A program made the translations under genes and the position numbers. From Balamuthia mandrillaris (lineage: Eukaryota; Discosea; Longamoebia; Balamuthiidae), in the NCBI GenBank assembly GCA_031835245.1, contig JAVKOQ010000071.1, positions 147,494-211,493 on the forward strand: a DNA stretch of 64,000 nucleotides, written 5' to 3'. The first letter of the stretch is position 1. The number at the start of each line of letters is the position of its first letter. The notes under the pieces are model-generated. The model was not told the DNA's origin. It made no database searches and saw nothing but the letters and a program-made list of their open reading frames with translations. Of the stretch, positions 10,969 to 21,197 are shown piece after piece.

Positions 10969-11681
10969 TCCCTCTCCCCTCTTTTCTCTATACTCTCTCT
11001 CCTTTCCTCTCTCTTTCTCATTCTCTCCCTTCTCTTATTGTGCTAATACTTTCGGGATCGTAACAGCTGGATGCCATCTATGCCACGTCAGAGATGCTGG
11101 CAATGGGCCTGGATCTCCCTCGCCGCACCTTCCTCGACCTCATGCAACACGCTCCTCACCTCCTAGCCCCCACTGGCACCGACCTCCTCAAACACCGCCA
11201 ACTGGATACCATTTACGCCGGCTTCCACTATGACCTCAGCTTCCTGACCATCCATGGCAGGTCTCGCGTGCCCGGCCTCTTTGTGTGGTTGCGCTCTGGA
11301 GAGAAGCAGCTGGTGCGCGTGCCCGAGGGATGCCTGCTCATACAGGCCGGCAAGCAGATGGAAATACTGACAGGAGGCTACGTGGAGGCTGGCTATCATG
11401 AGGTGGTTTGCTGTGAGGAGACCCTTGCTGCCATCCGTCGATTGCAGGAGGAGAGAAGGAAGAAGGAGAAGACGGAAGGCACGGCGGAAGCAGAATTGCC
11501 GTTGTGGCGAGTGTCGACGACCCTGTTCTCGCACATCGCATCGGACCAGGTGCTGAGGCCGTTGGGCAAGTTTGGAGAGGACGAGGCCGTGCGTGAGAAA
11601 TACCCACCGATCAAGACCGGAGACCAGGTTCAAAGAGAGCTTCGTGCCATCAACCTGGCTGCTGCTTCTTCTTCCATGTAA
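10084..11681 (+). CDS. 2-oxoglutarate/Fe(II)-dependent dioxygenase-like (isopenicillin N synthase fold)
   Basis: Five exons (10084-10176, 10255-10384, 10480-10580, 10665-10841, 11067-11681) encode about 371 residues. The N-terminal part (TGILIIRDPRVSVEDNEKF) resembles the DIOX_N region. The core has the HxD metal pair in FHYDLSFLTIHGR, a following PGLFVW strand, then PEGCLLIQAGKQMEILTGG and GYHEVV, which supplies the distal His, followed by WRVSTTLF. That layout is the HxD...H double-stranded beta-helix of Fe(II)/2OG oxygenases. The substrate is not evident. Introns 3 and 4 contain long CT runs, and the first donor (GTCTTT) is non-consensus. Confidence 0.75.
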
Positions 11682-12061
11682 CTCTCCCCCTTTTTTTGTT
11701 GTTATTTTTGTTTCGTCAAACTATAAAGAAAACTAGTGGGGAGTATCAGTGATAGCGGTGGAGAGCAGAAGAAGAAGAAGAAGAAGAAGAAGAAGAAGAA
11801 GAAGAAGAAGAAGAAGAAGAAGAAGAAGAAGAAGAAGAAGAAGAACAAGAAGAAGAACAAGAACAAGAACAAGAAGAAGAAGAAGAAGAACAAGAAGAAG
11901 AAGAAGAAGAAGAAGAAGAAGAAGAAGAAGAAGAAGAAGAAGAAGAAGAAGAAGAAGAAGAAGAAGCAGGAGAAGGACGCTTTGTCTTGCTATTGCCCCC
12001 CACGCTTCTCGTTGGTGTGAACAAGGAGAACCGGAGGATATACAAGGGGAGGAGGGGTGTG
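11682..12061 (+). repeat. (GAA)n tract before the TIP30-like gene
   Basis: The gap after the oxygenase stop is dominated by a nearly pure (GAA)n tract at about 11764-11967, roughly 200 bases with a few AAC interruptions. It is followed by about 95 bases of unique sequence up to the ATG at 12062. Translations of the repeat (poly-Lys, poly-Arg, poly-Leu) are artefacts. Confidence 0.9.
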
Positions 12062-13161
12062 ATGATCGGAGGAGGAGGAGGAAGAGCAAGACAGTACAAG
12101 TGGGCCGCAGCTACGATTGGCCTTTCTGTGTTGGCCGCTGCATTCTTTTGGGGCTCTGAGGAGGTACGCAGTCATCAGCTTGGAGGGGCGGGTTGCTTTC
12201 TTTGTCATTTTACCGACAAAGCTGGTGTTGATCACTTGTTTTTTTAACCACCCTTGTAGGCAAAAGATCTGAAAGTGGAGTGCAGGACTGGAACTACGAT
12301 GAGTGCCCCTCAACGCAGGGCCATCGTTCTAGGTGCCACAGGCGCTGTTGGAAAGGTTTTTTACTTCCTTCTTCCCGCTTTCTTTGTTTCGTGGCTGCAT
12401 CATCTCATCCGAACTCTGGGCCACAGAGTTTGGTCACACAATTGCTTCGCTCCTCCACTTTCTCCACGGTCACCACGTTGGGGCGAAGGAGTGTTCCCCT
12501 CGAAACCTACTTGGACAGCAATAGCACCGAGGAGGAGGATGGAAAGGACACAGACGCCATCAGCCAAAAGCTTCACCAGCAGGTTCTGGAAGACCTGAGC
12601 CAGCTCTCAGAGCACCAGGAGCTCTTCTCGGGGCATGACACCGTGTTCTGCTGCCTTGGGACCACCATCAAGACGGCCGGCAGCCAAGAGCAGTTCAGGA
12701 AAGTGGACCACGACTACGTCATGGCCGCTGCCACCATTGGCAGAGCCCAAGGCGTGCGACAGTTCAGCCTGGTCTCCTCTGTGGGGGCCAACCCCAACGC
12801 ATGGGCCTTCTACTCTCGTGTCAAAGGGGAGGTGGAGCAGGACCTCAAGTCATTGGGCTTCCCCACTCTGAGCATCTTCAGGCCTTCCTTGTTGATGACA
12901 GCGAGGCCCGAGCACGCGCCTCGCCCTGGCGAAGCGATCGCTCAACGGGTGTGGCCTTGGATCTCTTGGTCGTTGGTGGGGCCGTTGAGGAAGTACAGGG
13001 AGATACCTGTGGAAACGGTGGCCCAGGCCATGCTAGTGGACGCTGAGCAGGGATGGTGTGTTGCTAAACAGAACAGGGGAGGAGAAGACAGCGACGCGGG
13101 CGAAGTTCGCTTGTACGAGTCGGATGAGATACATGTGCTTGCAGCTGCGGGGCAACAATAA
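12062..13161 (+). CDS. TIP30/HTATIP2-like NAD(P)-binding oxidoreductase with N-terminal membrane anchor
   Basis: Three exons (12062-12163, 12260-12355, 12427-13161) give about 310 residues. The short N-terminus is Gly-rich with one membrane helix (ATIGLSVLAAAFFWG, about residues 14-30). The atypical short-chain dehydrogenase domain follows: the Rossmann motif VLGATGAVGK spans exons 2 and 3, then TLGRRSVP, DTVFCCLGTTIKTAG, VDHDYVMAAATIG, FSLVSSVGANPNA with the YSRVKGEVE catalytic Tyr-x3-Lys, and IFRPSLLM. These blocks match human HTATIP2, a regulator of apoptosis and nuclear import with oxidoreductase fold. The exact role here is unknown. The ATG at 12062 is the first in frame; the longer reading begins with TTG. 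Confidence 0.85.
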
Positions 13162-13702
13162 GAAGATAAGCGATCATAAGCCACAGAATGAGAAAGAGAG
13201 AAACGGTGGAGGGCTCTCTATCGCACCGGTCGTTTTCAGAACAAACCAATCTACATTCCTTTCAAGTATGTTTGTTGTCTGCTTGTTTGCTGTTCGTGGT
13301 GTTGTTGTTTTCTTTGTTGAATGTGAGCTATAAAACCAAAACAACAGATTTCAAGTAAACTCTTTTGGCTCTGATATCAGTATTCCGTGCTATCAACCTC
13401 CCTGGGATATGCTTCCCTTTGGCATCTTCCCTCTTTTGGGTGCTTTCTTCTTTTAACTGCTTTCAAATCTTCTTTCGCTAAGCCTTACGTTTGTTATCTT
13501 CTTACTATGCATGCACTCTTTCTTTTTCCCTTTACAACAACATAGCAGTGACGTTTTGGTTCCTTCTCTCGCCACCCCCTTTCCTCTACTTTCTTCTTTT
13601 GTTTTTCATTTCTTACTTTTGTGTTCTTTATTCGATCTTTGCATCAATATACAGTGAGACACACTCGAAACCATTCCTCTTTTCGATCGCATTTCATCAA
13701 CT
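13162..13702. other. Convergent intergenic region
   Basis: 541 bp between the stops of the TIP30-like gene and the GT31 gene. It is T-rich on the plus strand and has no supported ORF, RNA or repeat. It probably contains both 3' UTRs and terminators. Confidence 0.6.
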
Positions 13703-14929
13703 TCATCTTACATAAGAAGTTAATGGAGGAGTATTGTTGTACCATTCACGATACAAGTGATAAACATGTCCGCTCAAAACGGAATGTACGGAGATGCACT
13801 GCGATTTACAATCAGGAGCACGTTTGGCTTGTTCGTTCGGGTGTGTGTTGAAGCCTATGTGATCCTCACATTCCCTTCTGAAGTACTTACGAATGCAAAT
13901 CGCTGTGCATTGATCCTTCGTTTCATAACAGAGAAGAAAGACATCAGAGAAAGGCCAAAAGAAACTCAAACAAACCACAAGGCAGAAAGAAAGAAAGCGA
14001 GATAGGAGACGTTAAGGAAAAAAAAAAATACAAACTTCAGCAGGACGGCCACATTCGACCGTCATACAACGCTCATACAATGGCATGAACTCCTCCATCA
14101 ACCGCCGTGAAAAGACATATCCCGCCCCACCGTTACAATCCACAAACTCATCAATCTCCATTCGATGGCCTATGTACTGGACGTCCGTCCAGTTGTATTG
14201 GTTCAACGCTTTGACCAAGTTGTGAACGTGGACAAACGTGTCGTCGTCCACCTTGTAGAACCACTTCTTGCTAGGAAAGCGGCGCCAAGCGTCCAGAATG
14301 CCGTTTGGTACTTTTGTGCTCATAAAGTGGTCTTCTTGTACTGTTTAGAAGATGATGAAGTTGATGAAGAAGAACCGCCACAAAAAGAAGAAGAAGAAGA
14401 AGAAGAAGAAGAAGAAGAAGAAGAAGAAGAAGAAGAAGAAGAGAAGTATACACAAGAGAAATAAAAGACAAGTGATAGACTACAAAAGAATGATAACAAA
14501 ATTATATACCTCCACCAACGTTCACAACATTGGGAAAGAATGTGTTGTCCTCGTCAGAGTAGACCATGAAGGAAGTTGGTGGCACGTGTCGCAACCAAGT
14601 ATCCAGCAGCGCGTGCAATCTGTCTCTTGTATTACGACCTTTTAATTATAAGACGAAGAAGAAGAAGAAGAAGAACAAGAACAAGACAAAGGGAGAAGGG
14701 CACACAGATGGGAGTCAGAAGAAAATATCATGTGATAAACGAAGAGGAAAGGACCGGTGAAGACAAGAATCAAAATGTCGTCAATGGTGGTGACGCTATC
14801 GTCCTGAAGCGATAGCGATACCCCTGAGTAGGCCTCGAGCTCGTCTCCTGCCACTGGGACACCACTATAAAGCGAGAAGGTGACAACATGGAAGCATATG
14901 ACTGTTAACAAAAGTGCTGTTCGTAACAT
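13703..14929 (-). CDS. GT31-family glycosyltransferase (fringe/core-1 galactosyltransferase type)
   Basis: Four exons (14755-14929, 14510-14638, 14036-14331, 13703-13915) encode 270 residues. The N-terminal hydrophobic stretch (LRTALLLTVICFHVVTF) is a signal anchor or signal peptide, placing the enzyme in the Golgi lumen. The catalytic region follows the fringe/C1GALT1 order: ILVFTG, RLHALLDTWLRHV, FMVYSDEDNTFF, KKWFYKVDDDTFVH with the Asp-rich metal motif, then NGGAGYVFSR, and an acidic cysteine-containing block DQCTAICIRKYF. It likely transfers a hexose from a UDP-sugar to a secreted or surface glycoprotein. It is shorter than animal enzymes (about 360 residues), mainly at the N-terminal stem. 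A (GAA)n repeat on the plus strand occupies intron 2. Confidence 0.88.
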
Positions 14930-15402
14930 GATACCGCTTTTTTTTTTTCTTCTTTGCTTCCTCTATGATTCCTCCTTCATGTGGTTCTTCTTATTTATCA
15001 TTTTTTGTTTCTCCCTTTGGGTGGTGCAGCTTTTTTTTTAAAATTGGAGATAGAAGTGGTGCCCATGCTTGTGCTTCGAAAGGCAGAAGGGATTTCGTGG
15101 AGTCAACACCAACAACATCACCATGTGACAGTCTCAGCTGCCATTCCTCTCATTCTCAAAATTTGTTTCATCTTCACGAAAAACCGGCCACTCTTCCTCC
15201 TCCCTCAAGCTTCGGGACTTCCATCGCTCTCTTGTGAGGCAGAGGAAACCTGTTACATAAAAACTAGGGGAGTTCTCTTTCTTTTTTCATTAATTTTGTT
15301 CTTCTTGCGAAGTTTCCGTAATTCAATTTTATTTTCCTGGAAAAATTTTATATTTGTATAAAAGGAAACTTCGACTCTTCACAAAGAAGAAAGGACCCCA
15401 TC
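14930..15402. other. Divergent intergenic region upstream of the YpsA-like pair
   Basis: 473 bp with no recognised gene. The last 100 bp before 15403 are AT-rich (TGGAAAAATTTTATATTTG near 15340) and resemble the AT-rich block before the second copy (TTGGAAATATTTTAAAC near 16816). Confidence 0.5.
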
Positions 15403-15886
15403 ATGAACAAGGCTTCTTCTTCGGCTCAAACCACCCGGCAAACAAGGAACCAAAGAACGACCGGAGGTGGTGGTTCTTCAGCCGAGGTTACGTCCAACAA
15501 GGCATGCTGGGGTTCTTTCCCGTCCTCTTCCTCCTCCCCATCAATTGGCACTTATTACAGACAAGCCCCCGAACCACGACCACAAACTCAAACAACAAGT
15601 GGTGCTACTAGCGGAGGAGGAGCAAGAGGGAGAGGGAGAGGGAGAGGAAGAGGAAAAGCGGGTGAAAGAGGGAGAGGAATGACAGAACGAGTGGAAACGG
15701 AGGTACAACGGGGAAGGGTGACGCCGGTGGAAGAGTGGGCTGGCAAAGTGGTGAAGATCATTTCTGGAGGGGAGACGGGAGCGGACCGGGCTGGCTTGGA
15801 GGCCGGACGCCTTCTTGGCATTGCCACCGGTGGCACTGCCCCTAAAAACTTTCGCACTGAGCAAGGTACTAAATAAGAAGAGCAAG

Positions 15887-15926
<40 letters not shown>

Positions 15927-16574
15927 GCAAGGGAGAAGAGCTACTGACGAGTTTGACTTGTAGGTTCAGATCCAACGCTGAAAAGATTGTTTGGGCTGAC
16001 AGCAGAAGGCGACCTGGGCTTTGCTGAAACAACTCGGAAGGTACACACGACAAAAAACACAACACTTAACTTAATTGCATTCACTAACCACTTTAAAAAA
16101 AAGAATGTGGATGATGCAGATGGGACCATTGCCTTTCGTTTGCATGAAGGCAACGGCACCGACAAGACCATTGGCTGGGCGCACTTGCGGTTACTCCGTT
16201 TGCTCCTCTATCATCGTTATTTTTGGTTTTTTTGCTCACATTGTTAACACTTGCATACAAAGGCAGTGGAGCTATGGGCCATGGAGAGGGCAAAGCAAGG
16301 AAGATGGATGGAGGCCCGTGTTGGTGATCGATGATGTAAGCGACGAGCGGATGGAAGAGAACTGCCGATGCATCCATGACTGGGTTGTTCGCAACAAGCT
16401 GGCCATCATCAACATCGCTGGTATTGTTTCTTCTTTATTGAAGGTATTTCGTTCTGATCTGAACAGCGTGTTGACTGATATACAGGGCATCGCAAGACAA
16501 CGAGTGGATTAGGTGAAACTTATGCGCAGCAAATAACGAAGATGCTGCAGCGTGCCCTTGCTGACCTTGCATAG
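15403..16574 (+). CDS. YpsA/SLOG-like 'putative molybdenum carrier' protein, copy A
   Basis: Five exons (15403-15865, 15964-16040, 16104-16189, 16263-16420, 16486-16574) give 290 residues. Residues 1-105 are Ser/Thr-rich and then Arg-Gly-rich (GARGRGRGRGRGKAGERGRG), probably disordered. The folded domain matches the bacterial 'putative molybdenum carrier' family of the SLOG superfamily: IISGGETGADRAGLEAG, GIATGGTAP, NVDDADGTIAFR, GNGTDKTIGWA, PVLVIDDV, AIINIAG. SLOG domains bind nucleotides or nucleotide-derived ligands; the name is historical and no molybdenum role is shown. The Gln usual in the SGGQTG loop is Glu here, while copy B keeps Gln. Origin by transfer from bacteria followed by intron gain is inference. 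Confidence 0.85.
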
Positions 16575-16934
16575 GAAAAGGAGAAACTATACACAAAGCG
16601 CACACTTTTAAAAAAACCAGAGATCAAGCCGTCAGCACAGAGAACGGACTTATATGGAACCAAATAGGTGTTCAATAGAACCACATGTTCCCTCTTTCTC
16701 TTTCTCCACATCCTTCCCCGAGACGGCTCCACCCTCACAGACCGTAACCTGTTGCAAGTTGTTCATTGGACAAGTTTACAATGTAAAATTAATTATATAA
16801 CTTTTATATAATTCTTGGAAATATTTTAAACACAAATGATCTTTGCGCCGCCTTACTACTATACCGCCATCAGCAAAGACAGGGCCAGCAGCAGGTAACC
16901 AAAAGGTTCAGCATTTACCTGCTCGTGGAAGAAA
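16575..16934. other. Spacer between YpsA-like copies A and B
   Basis: 360 bp, strongly AT-rich around 16770-16830, with no ORF or RNA seen. It likely holds the terminator of copy A and the promoter of copy B. Confidence 0.5.
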
Positions 16935-18118
16935 ATGAAAAGAGGAGCGGCCAGTCAGCAGCGTCATAATGATAAGGGGGAGGACGAGGCCTCAGCGCGC
17001 ACGCACCAGAGAAGGAACAAGAGAACGAGTGGCGGTGGGGGTCGGCCTGACGAAAAGGGCTGGGGTTCCTCGTCCTCCGTCGCAGCGAGGGCCGCCTACT
17101 CCAGACGAGAAGACGAACCACAAACACGAGCACAACAAAGAGGTGGTAATGGATATAGAGGAAGAGGCGGAAGGGGACGAGGAAGAGGACGTGGGGGAGA
17201 AAGCGGAACCGAAGAAACACCTGTAGAGAGGGGAAGGGTAACGCCGGTGGAAGAGTGGGCTGGCAAAGTGGTCAAGATTATCTCTGGCGGCCAGACGGGA
17301 GCGGACCGGGCTGGCTTGGAGGCCGGACGCCTTCTTGGCATTGCCACCGGTGGCACTGCCCCTAGCAACTTTCTCACGGAGCGCGGTACTACTCACCCCC
17401 TGCGCCATGGCTCCGTCATGCATGGAGAAAATGAGAGTGAGAGAGACAAGAGACGAAAGAGAAGAGAGGACTAACAAGTATGAAACGATAGGTCCAGACC
17501 AGACGCTGAAAAGGTTGTTTGGGCTGACAGCAGATGGTGACCTAAGCTATGCCGCCCGTACTCGCAAGGTACCTACGACCACCCATCAAAAAAGCAAGAT
17601 AAAGGAACAAACTCAAATAGCAAAGAACGTGGATGATGCAGATGGGACCATTGCCTTTCGTTTACACGAAGGCAACGGCACCGACAAGACCATTGGCTGG
17701 GCACACTTGCGGTACTCTTGTTGTGTTTTTTTGCTATGCCGTTCTTCTCTATCGTTTTGGTTTGTTTCTAACACAAATGTATCGTATTGTAGGAAATGGA
17801 GCTATGGGCCATGGAGAGGGCAAAGCAAGGAAGATGGATGGCGACCTGTCCTGGTGATTGACGATGTAAGCGACGAGCGGATGGAAGAGAACTGCCGATG
17901 CATTCATGACTGGGTTGTTCGCAACCAAATCGCCATCATCAACATCGCTGGTACTGTTTTGTTGCAACTTCACACATGTAAGCTTGTTTCTTTGAGCATT
18001 GGACTTACTGTTTAGTCGCTGTCCGTCAGGGCATAGGGAGACAACGAGTGGGATGGGAGAAGTTTATGCACAACAAGTCACCAAGATGCTGCAGCTTGCG
18101 CTGGCCGACCTTGCGTAA
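16935..18118 (+). CDS. YpsA/SLOG-like 'putative molybdenum carrier' protein, copy B
   Basis: Five exons (16935-17385, 17492-17568, 17626-17711, 17793-17950, 18030-18118) give about 286 residues. The four introns sit at the same codon positions and phases as in copy A, so the pair is a tandem duplication of an already intron-bearing gene. The SLOG domain is nearly identical to copy A (IISGGQTGADRAGLEAG and NVDDADGTIAFRLHEG are shared apart from Q/E). The N-terminal 100 residues differ but are again Arg-Gly-rich (GGRGRGRGRGGE). The C-terminal GHRETTSGMGEVYAQQ block is the conserved family end. Role unknown; ligand binding is expected. Confidence 0.85.
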
Positions 18119-18258
18119 AGCCATCAGGCAACCTAACAAAGCTACCAACAGGCGGAGCTGCCTACTGGGGTAGGCAACGTACGAATGCTGCGTTTGTTGG
18201 CTGATGTGAAGATCTCTAGAGCATTACAACATAAAATAGCTAAACATAATCAACAACT

Positions 18259-18330
18259 TCCCCTGTGGTGTAGTCGGCAGCACTTCCGCCTGTCACGCGG
18301 ACAACCCGGGTTCGATTCCCGGCGGGGGAG
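18259..18330 (+). tRNA. tRNA-Asp (anticodon GTC)
   Basis: A full 72-base cloverleaf. Acceptor TCCCCTG pairs with CGGGGGA, with discriminator G. The D-arm contains GGTGTAGTCGGCAGCAC. The anticodon arm is CCGCC-TGTCACG-CGG with anticodon GTC. The T-arm is CCCGG-TTCGATT-CCCGG. A run of six T follows at about 18335, fitting Pol III termination. It has no intron. Confidence 0.95.
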
Positions 18331-18363
18331 TTATCTTTTTTGGTTTTTCTTGCTTTCCTCCGG

Positions 18364-18406
18364 TGATCGCCAGTTCAATCCCTGGAGCTCACTATTTTTT
18401 TTTTGA
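18364..18406 (+). pseudogene. Truncated tRNA 3' half (T-arm and tail)
   Basis: Forty bases after tRNA-Asp, a T-arm-like hairpin CCAG-TTCAATC-CCTGG is followed by AGCTCAC and a T-run. No D-arm or anticodon arm precedes it. It looks like a 3' tRNA fragment with its terminator. Confidence 0.3.
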
Positions 18407-18448
18407 ATTTTTTTTTTTTCGTGCAAACCAATCCATATAGTGTGACAG

Positions 18449-18817
18449 ATGAGCGCCGCTGTAGGTTGTTGTGAAGAGGAGGAGACACACACCACAACGA
18501 AGCCGCATGGAGAGCTGGGCGAGCGGGTGCACCAGCTGGAAAGAGAATGCGCAGAGCTTCGCTCCTCGATGAACCTTTTGTTGAGCCGTGTTCGCCAGTT
18601 GGAACGGCTGGAGGCAGAGGACGAGGAGGAGGAAAGTGAAGGGGCCACCAAGAAGAAGAACAAGAAGAGGGGAAGGAGTCAACGGCGCCATGGCAAAAGA
18701 GACGACGAGAACGGTTCCACAGGGCTCACTCGACGCAAACAGATCATGGTCTACTTCATGACCTGTCTGGGCCTCTTCCTCATCTACTCCTTCTCTCTTT
18801 CCAGTATTTTCAGTTGA
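18449..18817 (+). CDS. Small tail-anchored coiled-coil membrane protein, unknown family
   Basis: A single exon of 122 residues. Residues 24-60 form a predicted coiled coil (ERVHQLERECAELRSSM, then SRVRQLERLEAE). A charged Glu-rich then Lys/Arg-rich linker follows. Residues about 98-120 (IMVYFMTCLGLFLIYSFSL) form one C-terminal membrane helix. The layout is that of a tail-anchored protein with a cytosolic coiled coil. I do not recognise the family. The ATG is the first in frame, preceded by an A/T-rich leader after the tRNA-Asp. Confidence 0.6.
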   Translation: MSAAVGCCEEEETHTTTKPHGELGERVHQLERECAELRSSMNLLLSRVRQLERLEAEDEEEESEGATKKKNKKRGRSQRRHGKRDDENGSTGLTRRKQIMVYFMTCLGLFLIYSFSLSSIFS

Positions 18818-19004
18818 TTATGTTTCTGTGTCTGTCGATCGTCATTCATGATCAGCTCGACAAAAAGATTTTCATTTTTGATGAAGAGAGAAAGAAGAGT
18901 CAAACAAGTCATGCCTTTCTTCTTCTCCTTCTTCAACAAAAAACAAATGTATAAAAATAATATAGTTTTGTTAAAAGACTATAGTGTAGAAAAGAAAATA
19001 AAGA

Positions 19005-21011
19005 TCAGCGAACGACATGTGTGGGAAGGGGGAGGCGCATGTCCCAAAAGGAAGGACCCACTTGGCTGATGAACCCTCCCCCCAAACAGGCCTGCCCATC
19101 GTAGAACGCAACGCTTTGCTGCATGGTGACGGCTCGTTTGGGTCGCTCCAGCTGAACTTGAAAAGAGGAGGAGGAGGAAGGATCAGCGGTTGTGGAAGAG
19201 TTTGGTAAAGAGGAGAGAGGGATGAGAGTGCAGGAAGAAAGCTCTTGTGTGTTGCGTATTCGGTATTGACAGTTTATAAACTTTTGTTCCTGGTTGGATA
19301 TTATTAGCAAAAGAGAGAAGACAGCAGAGAAGAAAAAGAAAGAATGAACACAGCAGACGAAAAAAAAAATAAATAGAAGAAAGCAGAAGAGGGAATCTAC
19401 CTCTAAGATCTTGGGAGCTTCACCAGCGATCCAATGTACCTTGTCAACGTTAAACCTGTTTACATAAAGGCTTGGATGGCGCTGTCCTCCTCCTAAATAT
19501 ACAGTGTTACTCTCCTTGTCCTTTGCGACAACATACATCCTGTTTTAAAAAGTGATTATAAGCGAATGAGTAACAAGCATAGAATTGCAAAGAAGAGCGA
19601 AGAGAGCAGAAAGTAAAGCAGAGAACAAAACAAGAATAAAACAGAAGTATGAGAAAGGTAAGGGTACTTTTGAGCACAACCAGGAACACGAGCTCCTTGG
19701 CCTATCGTGTACAGACAAAAGCCATCATGCTGCCCTATTTATCACAAAAGTTTTTCAATGTTAGTTTTAACTTATTTACACGGAGCTCAACAAACCGAAC
19801 AACACCTAATATATCGTTACTGTCAATATCCCTGAAAGGTCCTGGCTTTGTGTCTAGGTATTGCTCTACATGAACGATAAGGGAAATCAGACCATGAAAG
19901 ACAGCACGTAGTAGTAGAAGAAGAAGAACAAAAAGAAGACGATGATGAAGCAAGGTAACTAAAGAAATGACAAGAAAGCAGAAGGAAGCGAATCTCACGT
20001 ATAAAGGTTGGAAAGTCACGACGTCCGATGAAACAAATGCCACTGCTAGACTTTTTGGTGGCTTGATGATCGAATCCCTCTTTCTGAGCGATGCTGCGCA
20101 CTTGCTCTTTGGTCATTTCACCCACTGGAAATATCATCCGCCGAAGAGCAGCTTGAGGAACGCCCATCAGCCAAAACGTTTGATCTTTACATTCATCTAC
20201 ACCTCTCCACAGCTGCACTCTTCCTTTCTTGCCGTCTTCATCATCTTCCTCAAAGATGCGGGCGTAATGTCCTGTTTGTATTTTTAGAAAGTGAGCAGAG
20301 AAGAAATGAAGAAGAGCAAGAGAACAAGAACACATGCACAAACCAGTGGCAATGTAATCAACGTCCTCCCACCGCTCCAAACAATGGTTAACAAAGTGCT
20401 TAAACTTGATCTCCATGTTGCAAAGGCTGTCTGGGTTCAACGTGTGGCCCTCCCGCACGCTCTCCACCAACGGCATGAAGACCTCCATCCAGTACTCCCT
20501 CACCAGCTCCACTCTTCCCAGCAAGGGCACCCCCAGCCGCGCGCAGAGCCGCCTCACCTCGGCGTAGTCCCTGTCGGCCTCGCACTCGCCTCCCTCTCTC
20601 TCCTCCTGCCGGTCCCAATTCTTCATGAAGAGCGCTTTCACGTTGAACCCTTTTCTCTTCAACAGCAGTGCGCTGACGGTAGAATCCACTCCACCTTTTT
20701 TTTTGGGTCAGCAAAAAGAAAGAAAGCACGAAGAAGAAAATAACAAAGAGACCTGACATGGCGACAATCACTTTGATGTCAGCAGCTCTTCGGCCATCGA
20801 GCCGTTGATGCTTGGCGAGGAGATGGTCCAACGTGCGAAGGTGTCCTCCGTGGGTTGCTGTGGTGGAGAAAAACGCCATGGCGGGGCGGCTGGAGAGAAA
20901 GCGATGCAGGCGGAGGTGGTCATGGTGCAGCGGTCCCTTTCCTTTCCACCGATGCCAAGCGTTGGAAGAGAAACGACCGAACCATCCGCTACGCTTTTGT
21001 GCCGCCTTCAT
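19005..21011 (-). CDS. TRMU: Mitochondrial tRNA-specific 2-thiouridylase (MnmA/TRMU)
   Basis: Seven exons (20753-21011, 20344-20694, 19999-20271, 19806-19865, 19668-19734, 19401-19539, 19005-19289) give about 477 residues. The enzyme thiolates U34 of mitochondrial tRNAs for Lys, Glu and Gln. The first 70 residues are Arg/Ser-rich and fit a mitochondrial presequence. The PP-loop MSGGVDSTVSALLLKRKGF spans exons 1 and 2. FMKNWD, then NPDSLCNMEIKF with the first catalytic Cys, and GICFIGRRDF with the second, are all present, followed by YLDTKPGPFRD, LYTIGQGARVPG and the C-terminal AVTMQQSVAFYDGQACLGGG. All splice phases agree. The reading is open upstream to 21152, but the Met at 21011 leaves room for a promoter shared with XPB. 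Confidence 0.92.
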
Positions 21012-21197
21012 CTCTTTCTCGCTTCTTCGGTCTGCAAAATTCCACACATTGCGGTCATTTTTGGCATTTTTCCTCTTCCCAACATTCTTGTAATATTTAG
21101 AATATTTATCATTCCAAGCGTGCCTTGAATTCTCATGTCGACTTTTAAGCAAACCTAATAGGTAAACTTCTTAAAAAAATTTGAAGAAAACAAAAAG

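Noticed and set aside
11733..12159. Poly-Lys, poly-Leu and poly-Arg proteins around the second GAA tract
   Set aside because: Pure repeat translation; the real TIP30-like start lies after the tract at 12062.
13703..13851. Plus-strand small ORFs opposite the last GT31 exon
   Set aside because: The minus-strand reading is in phase with the glycosyltransferase and carries family-like cysteines; the plus readings do not resemble anything.
15541..16065. Minus-strand ORFs antisense to the SLOG genes
   Set aside because: They mirror the coding frames of copies A and B (the same antisense ORF recurs over both copies), so they are shadows.
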